From Chloroflexota bacterium (GTDB lineage: Bacteria > Chloroflexota > Limnocylindria > Limnocylindrales > CSP1-4): a DNA stretch of 9,951 nucleotides. The first letter of the stretch is position 1. Each line of letters begins with the position of its first letter. The notes below the pieces were generated by a model that worked only from the letters and a program-made list of their open reading frames with translations, did not search any database and had not been told where the DNA came from. The stretch spans positions 1-9,951 of the forward strand of contig DAIERN010000035.1 of assembly GCA_027346765.1 (NCBI GenBank), in the 5' to 3' direction. Positions 9,129 through 9,951 of the stretch are shown here, piece after piece. The translations under genes were made by a program, and so were the position numbers.

Positions 9129-9153
9129 CACTGTTGACACAGTGAATTCAACA
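9129..9153. repeat. Nested dyads at the mer / sbcC-like junction
   Basis: CACTG (9129-9133) and CAGTG (9140-9144) flank TTGACA. Overlapping this, TGTTGA (9132-9137) and TCAACA (9148-9153) form a second dyad. They lie where homology of the truncated ATPase gene stops (about 9156) and 17 bp past the merR stop codon, so they may be the end of the inserted mer segment. They do not match the terminal repeats I know for Tn21/Tn501 or Tn5053 mercury transposons. Confidence 0.4.
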
Positions 9154-9324
9154 TAAGGGATGCAGGTTGTCCATCACGGTGGTCTTTCCGCGCCCGTTGG
9201 CGCCCGCGATGGCCACGAGCACGGCGCCTGGTGCCAGGCGCTCGAAGTCCAGCTCGAGCACGTCCCGCCCCATGCCGTCGCGGATGCCGCGAAAGCCCTT
9301 GAGCATCAGCGAATGGACTCTCAT
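9148..9324 (-). pseudogene. 5' remnant of a second SbcC/Rad50-like ATPase gene
   Basis: The frame starts at ATG 9324, overlapping the stop of the SbcD-like gene by ATGA, and ends after 58 codons. Residues 1-56 are clearly the start of an SbcC-like ATPase, with LKGFRGIRDG near the N-terminus, Walker A GANGRGKTT at 41-49, then VMDNLHP. By hand alignment 36 of the first 56 residues match the intact copy starting at 5704, so it is a related but distinct gene, not a fresh duplicate. After Pro56 the frame reads Leu-Cys-stop in sequence that is not ATPase-like. The coiled coils, signature and Walker B are missing, so no ATPase can be made. The break coincides with the end of the mer module. A 58-aa Walker A peptide could still be translated. 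Confidence 0.85.
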
Positions 9325-9951
9325 GCGTGTGCTCCCGATGAAACTTCGAGGCAGTCTCCTGCCAGTTCCAGCTCCTTCAGGTCGCCCGCTACTTCGCCTG
9401 GGGGACGCTGCGCATCGACCTCTGCCGCCGCCTCCAGCTCGGCCAAAGCCGCGTCCACGATCTGCTGCGGCTCGTTCCCTGCGAGCTCGTCGAGACACGA
9501 CCATAGCGGCTCGGGTCGCGCCCCGACGACACCGGCCCAGGCAGCCAACTTGTCCCGCATCGCGCCGGCTTGGCCGATGCCGCCGGACCGGACACGAACC
9601 ACCGGCACGATGCGTCCCTCGAACTGCACGCCCGCGGCACCGGCCAGCAGCCCGCGCATCGCTGAGCGGTCGACGCCGTTGCGTTCTTCTTCGGGAACGC
9701 TCCAGCGCAGGCGTACCCAAGCCCCCTCGACCGGCTGCGCCGCGAGAGCGGCGCGCAGCGCGTCGAGGTCGGGCTTTCCGTCGAAGCTGATGTCGACCGT
9801 GCGCCGCGCCGGCGTTGCTTCCAGGCGGCATACGGCGGCGTCGGAGCCAACCTGCCAAAGCAGGAAGCCCTTGTCGCCAGCCTCGCCGTGGTGGAGTCGG
9901 CCGATCGACCCTGCGTAGGCGATGCAGCGGCGGCCAATGCCATCGTCGCGT
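9321..9951 (-). CDS. SbcD/Mre11-like nuclease, C-terminal part, 5' truncated by window edge
   Basis: An open frame runs from the right edge to TGA at 9321-9323, giving 209 residues of C-terminal sequence. Near the edge it reads YAGSIGRLHHGEAGDKGFLLWQV, the characteristic segment where the SbcD/Mre11 phosphoesterase domain passes into its capping domain. It continues with PDLDALRAAL and an acidic C-terminal helix region. The metal-binding nuclease motifs would lie beyond the window. It overlaps the start of the sbcC-like gene by ATGA, the usual translational coupling of sbcD-sbcC pairs. Its partner gene is truncated after 56 codons, so any active complex would need another SbcC-like ATPase, perhaps the one at 3224-5704. 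The subfamily call is confident; whether the full gene is intact cannot be seen. Confidence 0.8.
   Translation of the reverse strand, partial: RDDGIGRRCIAYAGSIGRLHHGEAGDKGFLLWQVGSDAAVCRLEATPARRTVDISFDGKPDLDALRAALAAQPVEGAWVRLRWSVPEEERNGVDRSAMRGLLAGAAGVQFEGRIVPVVRVRSGGIGQAGAMRDKLAAWAGVVGARPEPLWSCLDELAGNEPQQIVDAALAELEAAAEVDAQRPPGEVAGDLKELELAGDCLEVSSGAHA

Noticed and set aside
9134..9156. Promoter built on TTGACA at 9134-9139
   Set aside because: No -10-like hexamer at 16-19 bp spacing, and no gene downstream on the + strand.
9148..9858. Extension of the truncated sbcC-like frame upstream of 9324 to a start at 9858
   Set aside because: The upstream part is an out-of-frame Arg-rich shadow of the SbcD-like gene; ATG 9324 with the ATGA overlap is the natural start.

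Overview
This is a GC-rich accessory region. The codon use and gene families suggest a proteobacterium, most likely a betaproteobacterium (Burkholderiales-like) or a xanthomonad, but no gene here fixes the taxon. Every recognisable gene belongs to the mobile or accessory gene pool: site-specific recombinases, mercury resistance, and DNA-end-processing ATPase/nuclease genes.

Left part (1-2865, + strand): a compact recombination module laid out like the tnpA-tnpB-tnpC operon of Tn554. It holds the C-terminus of one tyrosine recombinase, a complete 629-aa tyrosine recombinase with all catalytic residues, and a 140-aa helix-turn-helix/coiled-coil protein. Next comes a short stretch (2866-3185) with a textbook MerR-family promoter. 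It has a 19-bp spacer and a CueR-like ACCTTG-N9-CAAGGT dyad, and it reads into an unrecognised 77-aa protein.

Middle (3224-5704, - strand): a complete 826-aa SbcC/Rad50-like ATPase with no SbcD-like nuclease gene next to it. A 138-bp gap with two hairpins separates it from the mercury operon.

Right-centre (5843-9111): a complete narrow-spectrum mercury resistance module. merT-merP-merC-merA are on the - strand and merR is divergent on the + strand, with the canonical mer operator/promoter between them. The diagnostic cysteines of MerR, MerT, MerP, MerC and MerA are all present. There is no merB, and merD and merE are not found next to merA.

Right edge (9148-9951, - strand): the C-terminal 209 residues of an SbcD/Mre11-like nuclease, overlapping by ATGA the start of a second SbcC-like gene. 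That gene is cut off after 56 homologous codons, just past its Walker A motif, where the mer module begins. The mer module therefore sits between an sbcD-sbcC pair whose sbcC is broken and a different, intact sbcC-like gene in the same orientation. The intact copy lies downstream of merA and could be transcribed by readthrough from the Hg(II)-inducible mer promoter. This arrangement, and the orphan CueR-like promoter with its 77-aa ORF, are the two points most worth following up.
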